Position numbers and translations under genes: made by a program
The notes under the pieces: model-generated
The model's database searches: none
Seen by the model: the letters and a program-made list of their open reading frames with translations, nothing else
What the model was told of the DNA's origin: nothing
In this document: positions 1 to 8,310 of the stretch, in pieces
Layout: the number at the start of each line of letters is the position of its first letter
Numbering within the stretch: position 1 is the stretch's first letter
NCBI RefSeq assembly: GCF_029392095.1
Contig: NZ_CP113930.1
Coordinates: 1,240,001 to 1,304,000, forward strand
Direction of reading: 5' to 3'
From: Lactobacillus sp. ESL0700
GTDB taxonomy: Bacteria > Bacillota > Bacilli > Lactobacillales > Lactobacillaceae
DNA: 64,000 bases

Positions 1-228
1 TGGCGTTAACGGCGGCATTTCGTCAACAACTAATAGCAGATCCTTTAACTTGCCTTGAAACTGGCTGTTCTCAGTTAGGCCAACCACAAAGCCCTGCAAT
101 TTACGCGGGCCAAACGGTACAAACACCCGTGAGCCAATTTCGACATTACCAACTTCATCAGGAATATGATATTCAAAAATCCGATCCGTCTGCTTAGCTG
201 CAATATCTACAATTACTTGCGCAATCAT
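1..228 (-). CDS. priA: Primosomal protein N' (PriA), N-terminal part, cut by the window edge
   Basis: PriA is the replication-restart helicase that reloads the replisome at stalled forks. Only the first 76 residues are in the window; the gene continues beyond position 1. The visible part starts MIAQVIVDIA and contains the stretch with DRIFEYHIP and GSRVFVPFG, typical of the N-terminal 3'-DNA-end-binding domain of PriA. The ATG at 228 follows an AAGGTGATTAA ribosome site. The helicase and zinc-binding parts cannot be seen. It lies downstream of rpoZ on the same strand, the usual Firmicute order gmk-rpoZ-priA, but a strong terminator-like hairpin separates it from rpoZ. Confidence 0.88.
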   Translation of the reverse strand, partial: MIAQVIVDIAAKQTDRIFEYHIPDEVGNVEIGSRVFVPFGPRKLQGFVVGLTENSQFQGKLKDLLLVVDEMPPLTP

Positions 229-240
229 TTAATCACCTTG

Positions 241-277
241 AAAAAAATGACCTCCATCACTTGCGGATGAAGGTCAT
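241..277 (-). terminator. Terminator-like hairpin between rpoZ and priA
   Basis: Read on the minus strand, ATGACCTTCATC and GATGGAGGTCAT form a 12-bp stem (one G-U pair) around a 7-base loop, followed directly by seven T residues. It should end most gmk-rpoZ transcripts before priA, or let a fraction through. Confidence 0.8.
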
Positions 278-291
278 GAAATTTAACCAAC

Positions 292-510
292 TTATTGATT
301 AACCTCGCGATGTTCGGGATCAACGGTAACTTTACCGGCTTCGATTTCTTCCAGTGCCTTACCGACAGGCTTTAGCGACTTGTAGCTCTTCAATGCTTCT
401 GGATCGCCAGCCTCTAATTCGTGTGCTCTCTTAGCAGCAAGCACTGATAACGAATAACGCGAATCAACACGTGCTAATAATTTGTCAATTGATGGATATG
501 TAACTCTCAT
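292..510 (-). CDS. rpoZ: RNA polymerase omega subunit
   Basis: This 72-residue protein is the small subunit that helps assemble and stabilise RNA polymerase by clamping the beta' chain. It starts [12 protein letters not shown] and carries the core omega pattern with [16 protein letters not shown], the helix that contacts beta'. Length is normal for Firmicutes. The start has a GGGAGGA ribosome site 6-7 bases upstream. The gene follows gmk after 2 bases and so is translated from the same message. A strong hairpin downstream closes the unit. Confidence 0.93.
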   Translation of the reverse strand: MRVTYPSIDKLLARVDSRYSLSVLAAKRAHELEAGDPEALKSYKSLKPVGKALEEIEAGKVTVDPEHREVNQ

Positions 511-512
511 AA

Positions 513-1127
513 TTAGTCCTCCCTGACCATTTTCCGGTAAGTATCAATTACCCGTTTGACGCTAACGTGCTCGGCATCAACAATTGCCTTAATATGATGG
601 ACGGCATTTGCCACCTGATCATTAACAACTGCATAATCATAATCTTGCATTACCAAAATTTCTTCTCTGGCCTGCTTGATGCGTCCCATAATGACGTCTT
701 CTGATTCCGTGCCGCGGTTCTCCAAGCGCTCGTGCAAAGTGTGTAAGTCTGGTGGGGTTAAGAAAATAAAAACTCCATCCGGCATTTGTTCACGCACTTT
801 TTGCGCCCCGTTAACGTCAATCTCTAACAACACATCTTTACCTTGCTCCAGCATCTTTTTCACTGGTGCAAGCGGCGTACCATAATAATGGTTCACATAT
901 CTATTATATTCTAGAAGTTCGCCATGGTTAATAGCTTGCTTAAAACGTTCTTCAGAAACGAAAAAATAATCTTTACCATTAACTTCGCCAGGCCGCGGCT
1001 TACGCGTCGTCATTGACACTGAATATTCAAACGGAAAAACTTTATTCTTAACTATTGCACTTTTAACGGTTCCTTTGCCAACTCCTGAAGGACCCGAAAG
1101 GACAAGTAACAAACCTTTATCTGCCAT
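513..1127 (-). CDS. gmk: Guanylate kinase
   Basis: The enzyme phosphorylates GMP to GDP with ATP in the cytoplasm, feeding GTP, dGTP and (p)ppGpp pools. The P-loop [10 protein letters not shown] lies at residues 11-20. The GMP-binding region with [19 protein letters not shown] follows at about 41-59, and the lid at about 135-150. The length of 204 residues is standard. The ATG at 1127 has a GGGGAG site 6 bases upstream. It is the first gene of gmk-rpoZ and is divergent from the SOS-type gene at 1297. Confidence 0.97.
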   Translation of the reverse strand: MADKGLLLVLSGPSGVGKGTVKSAIVKNKVFPFEYSVSMTTRKPRPGEVNGKDYFFVSEERFKQAINHGELLEYNRYVNHYYGTPLAPVKKMLEQGKDVLLEIDVNGAQKVREQMPDGVFIFLTPPDLHTLHERLENRGTESEDVIMGRIKQAREEILVMQDYDYAVVNDQVANAVHHIKAIVDAEHVSVKRVIDTYRKMVRED

Positions 1128-1224
1128 GCCATACTCCCCTATAAAAAGCTATTAAGTCTATTTAAAACTAAATGTAACAGTTTTTCAAGTTAATAAGTTT
1201 TTTGAGCAAATTTACACCAAACAC

Positions 1225-1275
1225 TTGTTTTCGTAAACAGATGTTCGTATAATATGTTTATCAAACAAATGTTCG
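1225..1275 (+). promoter_or_regulatory. Promoter with two LexA (SOS) box-like sites
   Basis: A -35 TTGTTT (1225-1230), a 17-base spacer and a perfect -10 TATAAT (1248-1253) are visible. Two near-matches to the Gram-positive LexA box CGAAC-N4-GTTCG surround the -10: TAAACAGATGTTCG at 1234-1247 fills the spacer and CAAACAAATGTTCG at 1262-1275 lies just downstream. Centres are 28 bp apart. This is the layout expected for a gene repressed by LexA. Binding itself is inferred. Confidence 0.7.
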
Positions 1276-1296
1276 CTACTTTCAAGGGGTGCTTTA

Positions 1297-1572
1297 ATGA
1301 AAAACTCGCTTAAGAAAATTTACCATTACCTATTTACTTATGATGATGACAGACTAAGCATTTATAACCAAGCTTATCGTCATATCTTAACTGCCCTAAA
1401 CTTTGCTCTGCTTCACCGTGATTTTGTCATGATTACCTACCCAAATGACACAAGTGAAATCGGTCAGATTGTTAAGCGTGTATCGGCTGGACGTTTTATC
1501 TTACGTTCTAATGACCGCAAAATATTAAAAATAATTGACGTCAGCAATATTTTTCGGATTGATTTAGCTTAA
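1297..1572 (+). CDS. YolD-like small protein, probably SOS-induced
   Basis: This is a 91-residue soluble protein. Residues about 34-90 show the pattern of the YolD family: a hydrophobic helix, then a strand with FVMITYPND, then GQIVKRVSAGRFILRSNDRK and a final DVSNIFRIDL. YolD-like proteins are SOS-regulated partners often encoded beside Y-family DNA polymerases (UvrX/UmuC type) and have been compared to UmuD. No polymerase gene is adjacent here, so it would be an orphan. The ribosome site is AAGGGG, 8 bases before the ATG. The two LexA-like boxes at the promoter support damage induction. Family assignment is by pattern only. Confidence 0.6.
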   Translation: MKNSLKKIYHYLFTYDDDRLSIYNQAYRHILTALNFALLHRDFVMITYPNDTSEIGQIVKRVSAGRFILRSNDRKILKIIDVSNIFRIDLA

Positions 1573-1582
1573 TAAAAACAAC

Positions 1583-1618
1583 AAAAAGCTCGAGAACTAA
1601 AAATTCTCGAGCTTTTTT
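1583..1618. terminator. Bidirectional terminator
   Basis: AAAAAGCTCGAGAA and TTCTCGAGCTTTTTT form a near-perfect stem around a short A-rich loop. T runs exist on both strands, so it serves both the gene ending at 1572 (+) and the ASCH gene ending at 1621 (-). Confidence 0.9.
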
Positions 1619-1620
1619 GA

Positions 1621-2061
1621 TTATGAAATTTTGGCAAACACTTCACAGACAACTAGTGTCTCGTCATTAAAGGTCCAGCCTTCTTCTTTACATTCTTTAG
1701 TAAAGAAATCAACATGTGCCTGATGCCAATATGCATACGTGCGGTCACCCTCACCCTCATGATAAGCATGCTCTTGCGATACCTGCTTAAAGGGCATTAC
1801 CTCACAAACCTTATTTTGCACGACACAAATCGGCTTATCAGAGCCATCTAGAATAATGCAGTACTTACCAACTTGCGCCAGACTATCCTCTGGTACATAG
1901 ATACTAGTTGTCGCCGTCTTTATTCCGCAATTAACTAAATCGGCTAATTCATCAGCCATTTCTTTAGTATCACCAAAGGCAAATGCCTCATCCAATTCAT
2001 TAGGATCAATTGCTCTTTCAATACAAAAATTACGCCAATACTGTTCTATTTGTGCATTCAT
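1621..2061 (-). CDS. ASCH domain protein
   Basis: A 146-residue cytoplasmic protein with the ASCH fold, a PUA-like beta-barrel thought to bind RNA or nucleotides. Visible hallmarks are the N-terminal helix region, GIKTATTSIY (the conserved G-K-T/S segment) around residues 46-55, a central barrel with GKYCIILDG and PICVVQNKVCEVMPF, and the C-terminal region with EGEGDRTYAYWHQAHVDFF, in which E-G and W are typical. The exact role is not known. The start codon overlaps the recN stop in an ATGA arrangement, so the two are translationally coupled; ASCH is the last gene before a terminator. Confidence 0.85.
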   Translation of the reverse strand: MNAQIEQYWRNFCIERAIDPNELDEAFAFGDTKEMADELADLVNCGIKTATTSIYVPEDSLAQVGKYCIILDGSDKPICVVQNKVCEVMPFKQVSQEHAYHEGEGDRTYAYWHQAHVDFFTKECKEEGWTFNDETLVVCEVFAKIS

Positions 2062-3743
2062 TTTTTCTTTTTAAAACTCTCCATCAAATCTTCGGCATTC
2101 TGTTTAGCAGCTTCCGTTACGTTGCTGCCGGCCATCATTTCCGCAATCGCAGTAATTGTTTCTTCTTGCGTCAACGGCCCAATCTGCGTGTAAGTAGCAC
2201 CATCCTTAACTTGTTTAGCCACCAAGTACTTTTGGTCACCTGCGGCGGCCACTTGCGGCGAGTGCGTGATCGCAATGACCTGTTTACTTTCACCAATTGA
2301 GTGCATCTTGGCACCAATTGCGGCCGACACGCGACCAGAAACACCGGTATCAATTTCATCAAAAATCATGGTGCCAACCGGTTCTACCCGACTAAAAATC
2401 GCTTTTAATGCCAAAATTAGCCGCGATTGCTCACCACCAGAAACAATCTTAACTAGCGGCATCAAATCCTCGCCGGGATTTGGCGCAATCAAAAAGACAA
2501 TTTCATCAGTACCCTTGCTGGTAAAAGTCGTCGTACTTGAAAAATCAATCGCAAACCGCGCTTTTGCCATATAAAGATCGGCCAATTCCTGCTTGATTTT
2601 TTCCTCAAGATTACGAGCAACCTGCTCGCGCGTATCATGCAGTCCTCGTGCTTCTTGCGTCAGCTTTTCTTCAATTTCGGCAACCTGCTTCTGCAATTCT
2701 TCTTCGTCAAGGCCACCAGTTTCATATTGCCCTAATTCCTTTTGCACTTTTGTATAAAAAGCAAAAACATCTTCAAGGTCTGGACCATACTTTTTCTTCA
2801 GTGAATTCAAGGTATCTAGCCGGCTAGAAACATACTGGTAACGTTCCTCATCAAAGTCCATTTCATCCAAGACATTCGACAGTTCTCCGCGGGCATCACT
2901 TAACGCATAGACCCCATCGTCAATTGTCTTGGCAATATCCTTAAACTTGGAACCATATTCACTCAACTCATTGGCAGCATTTTGCGCGTCGCCAATTAAG
3001 GTTTCAATACCGTGCTCGTCATCATCATATAATTGCATCAAATAATTGGCAGTATCGACAATTTTTTGATAATTGTTCAGCTCGTTAAATTCTTCTTCAA
3101 GCTGCTCATCTTCATGGACATCTGTCAGGTTAGCTGCAGCCAGTTCATCATTTTGAAATTTTAAAATGTCCTGCTTTTGTGCTAATTCCTGCGCGTCTTT
3201 ACGCAGATGGTTGAGCCGCGAAGTTAAAGTTTGCCACTTTGCAAAATCCTTTTGATAACTTGCTAGAGCCGTCTTAAAACTTGCCGGCGCGTAATTATCC
3301 ACTAAATCAATCTGCCGATCCTGATCCATTAGTATCTGCTGGTCATTTTGACCATGAATATCAACTAGATAATTGCCTAACTCACGCAAGACATTAATTG
3401 TCGTCAACTGACCGTTAATGCGCACCACGTTGCGACCTTTGACAGCCAGTTCACGACTAATTATCAGCTGACCATCAGAATCTGGCAGACCATACTTTTC
3501 ACATAATTCGGTGATTTCATTAGTACCCTGATTAACCTCAAATAATCCAGTGACAACGGCCTTTTTTTCACCGCTGCGCACCATTTCTTTTTGACCGCGC
3601 CCACCCATCAAGAGTGACACGGCATCAATAATAATTGATTTTCCGGCACCAGTTTCACCAATCAGCACCGTCATATTTTCTTGAAAGCGAACCTTCAGCG
3701 CCTTGATAATGGCAAAGTTCTTAATATCCAGCTCAACTAACAT
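2058..3743 (-). CDS. recN: DNA repair protein RecN
   Basis: RecN is an SMC-like ATPase that acts early in double-strand-break repair. The 561-residue protein has a Walker A motif GETGAGKS at residues 29-36, a long coiled-coil centre (about 155-370, rich in E, L, Q and K), and near the C-terminus the ABC signature SGGEQSRL with Walker B MIFDEIDTGVSG. Length is normal. It lies 9 bases after tlyA, the common Firmicute order ispA-tlyA-(argR)-recN; no argR is present between them here. No LexA box was seen directly upstream. Confidence 0.96.
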   Translation of the reverse strand: MLVELDIKNFAIIKALKVRFQENMTVLIGETGAGKSIIIDAVSLLMGGRGQKEMVRSGEKKAVVTGLFEVNQGTNEITELCEKYGLPDSDGQLIISRELAVKGRNVVRINGQLTTINVLRELGNYLVDIHGQNDQQILMDQDRQIDLVDNYAPASFKTALASYQKDFAKWQTLTSRLNHLRKDAQELAQKQDILKFQNDELAAANLTDVHEDEQLEEEFNELNNYQKIVDTANYLMQLYDDDEHGIETLIGDAQNAANELSEYGSKFKDIAKTIDDGVYALSDARGELSNVLDEMDFDEERYQYVSSRLDTLNSLKKKYGPDLEDVFAFYTKVQKELGQYETGGLDEEELQKQVAEIEEKLTQEARGLHDTREQVARNLEEKIKQELADLYMAKARFAIDFSSTTTFTSKGTDEIVFLIAPNPGEDLMPLVKIVSGGEQSRLILALKAIFSRVEPVGTMIFDEIDTGVSGRVSAAIGAKMHSIGESKQVIAITHSPQVAAAGDQKYLVAKQVKDGATYTQIGPLTQEETITAIAEMMAGSNVTEAAKQNAEDLMESFKKKK

Positions 3744-3752
3744 TTTTAACTC

Positions 3753-4565
3753 CTAAAGTTCATGAACTGCCCGTTCTACAACCTCTTCTGGCGTACCTGA
3801 CCACAATTTTTGGCCGCCATTATGTTCTTCTTTTTGTAAATGAATCAAAAATTCAATGTTGCCCTTGCCGCCCTTAATTGGCGAATAATCAACATCAAGA
3901 ACATTGAAGCCAACCTTCAGCGCCTGCTCAATTGTGTGTTCAATCACGGCACAATGAACCGCGTGATCATGCACAATACCGTGCTTGCCCACATTTTCTG
4001 GGCCAGCTTCAAACTGCGGCTTAATCAGACAGACGGCATCACAACCATCTTTTAAAATTTCAAACATCGGCGGCATAATCAAATCCAGCGAAATAAAGGA
4101 AACATCCGTCATGGCAAAGTCGGGCAGGCCTTGGGTAAAATCTGCCGGCTTACTATAACGAAAATTTTGCTTTTCCATGACAACAACACGGTCATCGTCG
4201 CGCAGTTGCCACGCCAGTTGGTTATAACCAACATCGAGGGCATAAACCATTTTGGCACCATTCTGCAATGCGACATCGGTAAAACCACCAGTTGAGGCAC
4301 CAATGTCCAAACAAATTTTATTATTTAAATCAATTTGAAAAGACTTCAGAGCTTTTTCTAATTTGAAGCCGCCACGTGAGACGTATTTTTTGCCATCATC
4401 TTTAATGTAAAATTTTTCATCTTCGGGAAAACTCGTGCCGCTCTTGTCAATACGCTGGTGATTATGATCGGATACTAGTCCAGCCATAATTGCGCGCTGC
4501 GCCTGCGTTCTTGAATGAAAAAGGCCCTGCTCTGCCAATAAAATATCTGCTCTTTTTTTCGTCAT
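3753..4565 (-). CDS. tlyA: TlyA-family rRNA 2'-O-methyltransferase
   Basis: TlyA proteins methylate ribose 2'-OH groups of cytidines in 16S and/or 23S rRNA; the older label is hemolysin A. The N-terminal 60 residues form an S4 RNA-binding domain (RADILLAEQGLFHSRTQAQR). The FtsJ/RrmJ-like methyltransferase follows, with the SAM-binding motif DIGASTGGF at 87-95, TDVSFISLD around 150 and CLIKPQFEAG around 180, giving the K-D-K elements of the catalytic set. The length of 270 residues is typical. It sits directly after ispA (1 base) and before recN. Confidence 0.93.
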   Translation of the reverse strand: MTKKRADILLAEQGLFHSRTQAQRAIMAGLVSDHNHQRIDKSGTSFPEDEKFYIKDDGKKYVSRGGFKLEKALKSFQIDLNNKICLDIGASTGGFTDVALQNGAKMVYALDVGYNQLAWQLRDDDRVVVMEKQNFRYSKPADFTQGLPDFAMTDVSFISLDLIMPPMFEILKDGCDAVCLIKPQFEAGPENVGKHGIVHDHAVHCAVIEHTIEQALKVGFNVLDVDYSPIKGGKGNIEFLIHLQKEEHNGGQKLWSGTPEEVVERAVHEL

Positions 4566-5432
4566 TTACAGCACCTTTTGGTATAAATCAAGAAAGCCAG
4601 CTAATACACTGCCATTCAAACCAGCTAAACTGTCTTGGGCATGCTTAATCAGGCTAGTTAACTCCTGACGACTCTGCTCAATTCCCAGTAAAGTCAAAGT
4701 GTTATTCTTACCTTCTTCTTGATCCTTATGAGTTGCCTTGCCGGCTTCCTCACTCGTTTCTACAACATCAACCAAATCATCATAAATTTGGTATGAACGA
4801 CCAAAGTCATGTGCAAATGCCATCAGTTTGGCTTTCTTATCAGGATCAGCTCCAGCGTAGGTTGCCGCCATCTCGACGCAAGCAAGGATGAGACAACCAG
4901 TCTTTAACCATTCCATTCGATTGATAAACTGAGCATCGTCAGCCACGCTAGCATTGTTGGTCGAATCAATGTCGAGATATTGACCGCCAACCATCCCGTT
5001 AGGGCCAACTGCCTGAGTAATGATTTTAACTAAGTCAGCAGAATGGCTGCCTGAGGCAATCCATTCTATTCCCATTGGTAACAATGCATCCCCAGCTAAA
5101 ATTGCTTCGGCTTCGCCCCACCTTTTATGGCTTGTCAACTTACCCCGACGATAATCATCATTATCCATCGCTGGTAAATCATCATGAATTAATGAATAGG
5201 TGTGAATTAGTTCAATCCCGCAAGCAATGCGAACTTCTTGTTCACTAATCGGCTTGTCTAATGCAGCTAAAGTTGCTAGAAACAGTAGCGGGCGTAATCT
5301 CTTACCACCAGCCATTACTGAATAAGCCATAATTTGGCTAATCTTTTGATCATCAACTTCACTTGCTAAATGCTTTGTTAAATATTCATCAACAATTGGT
5401 GTCCATTTAGTTCTAAATTCTTTAAAAGTCAT
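4566..5432 (-). CDS. ispA: Farnesyl/geranylgeranyl diphosphate synthase family polyprenyl synthetase
   Basis: A short-chain trans-prenyltransferase that condenses isopentenyl diphosphate units to make C15 (possibly C20) diphosphate for undecaprenyl and quinone lipids. The first aspartate-rich motif is in HDDLPAMDNDD (about residue 85) and the second in YDDLVDVV (about 225). Also visible are GKRLRPLL near residue 45 and GGQYLDI near 155. The start is placed at ATG 5432 (288 residues), immediately after the xseB stop; a longer reading to 5456 would overlap xseB without benefit. The xseA-xseB-ispA-tlyA order is conserved in Firmicutes. Confidence 0.94.
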   Translation of the reverse strand: MTFKEFRTKWTPIVDEYLTKHLASEVDDQKISQIMAYSVMAGGKRLRPLLFLATLAALDKPISEQEVRIACGIELIHTYSLIHDDLPAMDNDDYRRGKLTSHKRWGEAEAILAGDALLPMGIEWIASGSHSADLVKIITQAVGPNGMVGGQYLDIDSTNNASVADDAQFINRMEWLKTGCLILACVEMAATYAGADPDKKAKLMAFAHDFGRSYQIYDDLVDVVETSEEAGKATHKDQEEGKNNTLTLLGIEQSRQELTSLIKHAQDSLAGLNGSVLAGFLDLYQKVL

Positions 5433-5433
5433 A

Positions 5434-5676
5434 TTATTCCTCTGGTGCTGCCGCATTATTTGGATCTAACTGGTGCTCTGTTCCATCACTATCAATTAAT
5501 TTAGCCACAGTTTCTTCAGCTGCCGTCAATTTTTGGTTCAAATCTCGGCTCAACTTGACTCCTGCTTGGAACTCCTTTAAAGCATCTTCTAGTGGCACAT
5601 TGCCGTTTTCCAAGTTTGCTACAATCTTTTGTAATTCTGTTAATTGCTCTTCAAAATTATTCTTCTTTGTTGCCAT
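5434..5676 (-). CDS. xseB: Exodeoxyribonuclease VII small subunit
   Basis: XseB binds several copies to XseA to form the single-strand exonuclease ExoVII, used in mismatch and damage repair. The 80-residue protein is mostly helical with the family pattern FEEQLTELQKIVANLENGNVPLEDALKEF (residues 8-36), followed by an acidic tail. It overlaps the end of xseA by 20 bases and directly precedes ispA, so expression is coupled. Confidence 0.95.
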   Translation of the reverse strand: MATKKNNFEEQLTELQKIVANLENGNVPLEDALKEFQAGVKLSRDLNQKLTAAEETVAKLIDSDGTEHQLDPNNAAAPEE

Positions 5677-7024
5677 CGTTTGTTCTCCTAACTGACTTTA
5701 CAATTGCCTTGGCATTACCATCTTTAAAGTGGAGGTTAATTTCATCTTTTGCTTTAAGCTGCGTGACCGAACTCACAGTTTTCCCCTGATTATCAGTCGC
5801 ATATGCAAAACCGCGATTTAATGTTTGCAGGGGACTATAATCGTTTAACTGCTGGCCAATTTGTCCTAATTGGTGCCGCTTTTCTCTTAGCATATTAGTC
5901 ATATTAGCCTGCAATTTTTGATAATAAAAATCTTCTTGCTGCAACATCTGCCTAATTTGACCAGTTAGATTAGTCCCAAGCAATGCTTGCTTAGACAGCT
6001 GGTAACGCTGACGAGAACGCTCTAATTGGTGCTGCATATTATTGATTAACCGCTCACGTAGCATATCCAATGTTTGTGCTTGCTCATCGTATAAACGCGT
6101 TGGCTCACGCATGATCATCGAATTATTAATCCGATTAAGAGCATCACGACGCACCCGAATTATATTCTGCATGCTTGACAACAAACTACTCTGTAATTGA
6201 TGAATATTAGCTAATTCATCCGGCAAATTTGGTGTCGCATATTCCGCAGCTGCTGTCGGCGTCGCTGCCCGGCTGTCAGCGACTAAATCGCACAGCGTCG
6301 TGTCAGTTTCATGGCCAACTGAAGAAATTACAGGCATCGACATCGCATAAACTTGCCGCACAACCGCTTCTTCATTAAACGGCCACAAATCTTCAAGCGA
6401 CCCGCCACCACGACCAATGATCATGACGTCATATTTATCACCATACGACGAAATTTGCTTCATCGCTGCTACAAGCGAGGCAGCGGCGCGGTCACCTTGA
6501 ACTTGTGCTGGAAATAAATCAACTTCTGCGTGAGGAAAACGCCGATTAACAGTTACCAAAATATCGTGAATGACGGCACCCGAAGCACTCGTAATTACCG
6601 CAATATGATCGGGAAAATGTGGCAATGGGCGTTTATGCTCTTGCGCAAACAAGCCTTCCTTAGCTAATTTAGCTTGCAGTTGCTGCAGCTGCTCATAAAG
6701 CGCACCTAATCCAGCTGGCTCCATTGATTCAGCATAAAACTGATACGACCCTTGAGGCCCATAGACACTAACATAACCGGTCACAAAGACCTTCATGCCC
6801 TCTTCCGGTCGAAATTTAACTTTATCAAAATAAGACCGAAACATGACCACATTAATTTTTGACTTTTCATCTTTTAACGAAAAATATTGGTGTGAATTAC
6901 GCCGAAAGCGAAAATTTGACAATTCACCCTGCAAAAAGACTTTGTGCAAATAAGGATCATTTTTAAATTTTTGCGTAATGTAATAATTCAAATCCGTAAC
7001 GGTAAGATATTTATTATCTGCCAT
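5657..7024 (-). CDS. xseA: Exodeoxyribonuclease VII large subunit
   Basis: Catalytic subunit of ExoVII, degrading single-stranded DNA from both ends to oligonucleotides. The 455-residue protein has an N-terminal OB-fold (about 5-100, with LQGELSNFRF and HQYFSLKDE), the catalytic core with ITSASGAVIHDI around 145 and IIGRGGGSLEDLWPFNEE around 200, and SSVGHETDTTLCDLVADSRAATPTAAAE around 235-262, then a long coiled coil. Length is normal. The start overlaps the folD stop by 11 bases. Confidence 0.96.
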   Translation of the reverse strand: MADNKYLTVTDLNYYITQKFKNDPYLHKVFLQGELSNFRFRRNSHQYFSLKDEKSKINVVMFRSYFDKVKFRPEEGMKVFVTGYVSVYGPQGSYQFYAESMEPAGLGALYEQLQQLQAKLAKEGLFAQEHKRPLPHFPDHIAVITSASGAVIHDILVTVNRRFPHAEVDLFPAQVQGDRAAASLVAAMKQISSYGDKYDVMIIGRGGGSLEDLWPFNEEAVVRQVYAMSMPVISSVGHETDTTLCDLVADSRAATPTAAAEYATPNLPDELANIHQLQSSLLSSMQNIIRVRRDALNRINNSMIMREPTRLYDEQAQTLDMLRERLINNMQHQLERSRQRYQLSKQALLGTNLTGQIRQMLQQEDFYYQKLQANMTNMLREKRHQLGQIGQQLNDYSPLQTLNRGFAYATDNQGKTVSSVTQLKAKDEINLHFKDGNAKAIVKSVRRTNDGNKEE

Positions 7025-7862
7025 GATTTCTCCTTGTTAGCTTAACCACTTGCTCCATCAGTGATTCAACTGTTAGCGGGCCAATGCCGCCAGGAACCGG
7101 GGTAATATAACTTGCCTTGGGTGCAACCTCGTCAAAATTAACATCACCGACAGTTCGACCATTAACCCGATTAATCCCGACGTCGATAACAACGGCGTCT
7201 TGCTTAATCATCTCAGCTGTTACCAAACCGGCATGCCCAGCCGCTGATACTAAAATATCTGCCCTCTTAGTATATTCGGAAAGGTTCTTAGTCTTCAAGT
7301 GCAAAATGGAAACTGTTGCATCTTGTTCCAGCATTAAAGCAGCCAACGGCTTACCAACAATGCTGCTGCGACCAATGATTACGACATTTTTACCCTGTAA
7401 ATTAATTTGGTAATGCTTTAACAATGCCAAAATACCGTGAGCAGTTGCCGGTTCAACAAAATGATCGCCGCGCCACAAGCGCCCGACGTTGCTCGGCGTC
7501 AAACAATCAACGTCCTTGTCAGGACTAATATGTTCCAAAGCCTCATTTAAATCAATTTGCTCAGGCACTGGCAACTGAATCATAATGCCGTTAATTTGTG
7601 GATTAACATTTAACTGGTCAATCAATGCTAATAAATCTGCTTGGCTTTCGTCAGCTGGCAATTGATAAACTTTCTGCGCAATTCCAATTTCTTGTGCACG
7701 TCTTTTTTTCGTTCGCAAGTAAATTTTGCTGCCTGGATCATCACCAATATTAATTACGCAAAATAATGGCTCAATTCCTTGCTCTTTTAATGCACTAACC
7801 TGCTGCTGCAATTTACCTGCCAGCAAGTTAGCCAAGCCTTTACCGTCCAGAATCTGCCCCAT
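7014..7862 (-). CDS. folD: Methylenetetrahydrofolate dehydrogenase / cyclohydrolase
   Basis: Bifunctional enzyme that oxidises 5,10-methylene-THF to 5,10-methenyl-THF with NADP and hydrolyses it to 10-formyl-THF for purine and fMet-tRNA synthesis. Visible are the catalytic Y-x-x-x-K region (IYLRTKKRRAQEIG), the signature PVPEQIDLNEAL, the nucleotide site VVIIGRSSIVGKPLA, and the C-terminal ITPVPGGIGPLTV. The start is placed at ATG 7862 (MGQILDG), preceded by AAAAGGAATT; an upstream Met 12 codons earlier lies in the hairpin region and is unlikely. It is the first gene of folD-xseAB-ispA-tlyA-recN. Confidence 0.95.
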   Translation of the reverse strand: MGQILDGKGLANLLAGKLQQQVSALKEQGIEPLFCVINIGDDPGSKIYLRTKKRRAQEIGIAQKVYQLPADESQADLLALIDQLNVNPQINGIMIQLPVPEQIDLNEALEHISPDKDVDCLTPSNVGRLWRGDHFVEPATAHGILALLKHYQINLQGKNVVIIGRSSIVGKPLAALMLEQDATVSILHLKTKNLSEYTKRADILVSAAGHAGLVTAEMIKQDAVVIDVGINRVNGRTVGDVNFDEVAPKASYITPVPGGIGPLTVESLMEQVVKLTRRNHGR

Positions 7863-7869
7863 CAATAAT

Positions 7870-7906
7870 TCCTTTTCTATAAAAATAGCCGGCTTCACAG
7901 CCGACT
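7870..7906 (-). terminator. Terminator-like hairpin between nusB and folD
   Basis: On the minus strand AATAGTCGGCT and AGCCGGCTATT form an 11-bp stem (one G-U) with a 4-base loop, followed by TTTTTATAG. It separates the efp-asp23-nusB unit from folD, although folD may also receive read-through. Confidence 0.75.
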
Positions 7907-7911
7907 ATTAG

Positions 7912-8310
7912 TTATTTTTCAACAAAATTTGCCAAAACGCCATTAATAAATGGTTTAGTCTTTGGATCGGCAAACTCATCACATAAATTTAAAGCCTCAT
8001 TTACTGCTGCCTTAGGCTCAATTTCATCACTATACTTAATTTCGTATAAGGCAACTTCCAGAATAGCAAGGGTAATTTGATTAATTCGGTTAATCCGCCA
8101 GTTCTTCTTTAAGTGACTAGCAAGCTCACCCTTCAACTCATCCCGTTTAGTAATTACGCCTTCAATTAGAGTTTTCGAATAAGCAGAAAGTTCTTTTAAA
8201 TCAAGCGCTATAACAGTTTTAGCTTCAACATCTGCCGGCAGCATTTTAATATCTTGATTAGCCAAATAAACCGCCTGCATCGCAACTCTACGACTCTCGT
8301 GTTGATTCAT
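7912..8310 (-). CDS. nusB: Transcription antitermination factor NusB
   Basis: NusB binds boxA RNA with S10 (NusE) and supports processive rRNA transcription and rRNA folding. The protein is all-helical; MNQHESRRVAMQAVYLANQD at the N-terminus and INQITLAILEVALYEIKY with EPKAAVNEALNLCDEFADPKTKPFINGVLANF at the C-terminus match the family. The start is placed at ATG 8310 (132 residues), the usual NusB N-terminus, which overlaps the Asp23 gene by 23 bases. Longer in-frame starts would run deeper into that gene. Confidence 0.94.
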   Translation of the reverse strand: MNQHESRRVAMQAVYLANQDIKMLPADVEAKTVIALDLKELSAYSKTLIEGVITKRDELKGELASHLKKNWRINRINQITLAILEVALYEIKYSDEIEPKAAVNEALNLCDEFADPKTKPFINGVLANFVEK

